Shown one piece after another: positions 5,710 to 5,752 of a stretch of 5,752 bases of DNA. Source of the stretch: Cyclobacteriaceae bacterium (GTDB lineage Bacteria > Bacteroidota > Bacteroidia > Cytophagales > Cyclobacteriaceae); NCBI GenBank assembly GCA_030637245.1, contig DAOVVI010000136.1, positions 1 through 5,752 on the forward strand, read 5' to 3'. Within the stretch, counting starts at the first letter, position 1. Each line of letters opens with the position of its first letter. Position numbers and translations under genes: made by a program. The notes beneath the pieces were generated by a model. It searched no databases and had not been told where the DNA came from. It was given only the letters and a program-made list of their open reading frames with translations.

Positions 5710-5752
5710 AAAAGCATAAGACAAAATAAGTTTTTAAATTTAGTTTAGAGTA

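Larger units (their letters stand above)
5433..5752. other. Non-coding terminal region
   Basis: No convincing gene is present. One open frame starting at GTG 5511 inside the palindromic repeat has no recognisable domain, no ribosome-binding signal and a composition dominated by AT-rich codons, so I do not call it. The region holds the leader of the minus-strand gene, a double-hairpin repeat (5492-5541), a two-copy 10-base tandem repeat (5632-5650) and a possible outward promoter element (5702-5709). The last 40 bases are very AT-rich, as expected upstream of a gene lying beyond the window. Confidence 0.6.

Noticed and set aside
5511..5729. Plus-strand open frame of 72 codons beginning with GTG
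   Set aside because: It starts inside the palindromic repeat, has no ribosome-binding signal and shows no recognisable domain; its composition fits translated AT-rich non-coding DNA.

Overview
The window looks like a piece of a Bacteroidota chromosome. The base composition is moderately AT-rich, none of the starts has a clear Shine-Dalgarno sequence, TAnnTTTG-type promoter elements occur, and the minus-strand gene encodes a two-domain protein (HU-like DNA-binding fold plus DUF4469) that I know mainly from this phylum. The genus cannot be read from this sequence.

Layout: bases 1-86 are a short leader. Two co-directional paralogous genes follow (87-2015 and 2028-4220), separated by 12 bases. 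Each encodes an N-terminal class III nucleotidyl cyclase domain with every canonical catalytic residue of an adenylate cyclase, then a TolB/FlgO-like domain, then a long array of tetratricopeptide (TPR) helices. The first protein appears fully soluble. The second has one transmembrane helix between cyclase and sensor, so its sensor half should lie outside the cytoplasm. Bases 4221-4422 are non-coding and hold a hairpin, a possible promoter element and a small palindrome. Bases 4423-4595 are the wreck of a third paralogous cyclase gene, carrying a 60-base double-hairpin repeat inserted in frame, a one-base frameshift and a large internal deletion. A strong intrinsic terminator at 4658-4695 closes this plus-strand block. 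A convergent minus-strand gene (5432-4734) encodes the HU-like/DUF4469 protein. The final 320 bases carry a second copy of the double-hairpin repeat, a short tandem repeat and a possible outward promoter, but no convincing gene.

How it may work together (inference): the plus-strand block is a small tandem array of cAMP-producing sensor proteins. Nearly identical cyclase cassettes are joined to divergent TPR sensors, one cytoplasmic and one extracytoplasmic, and a third member has decayed. The shared cassette leaves open cyclase heterodimers that would link a soluble and a membrane-bound input. The minus-strand gene is probably unrelated to cAMP signalling. No defence system, CRISPR array, tRNA, rRNA or transposase gene is visible.
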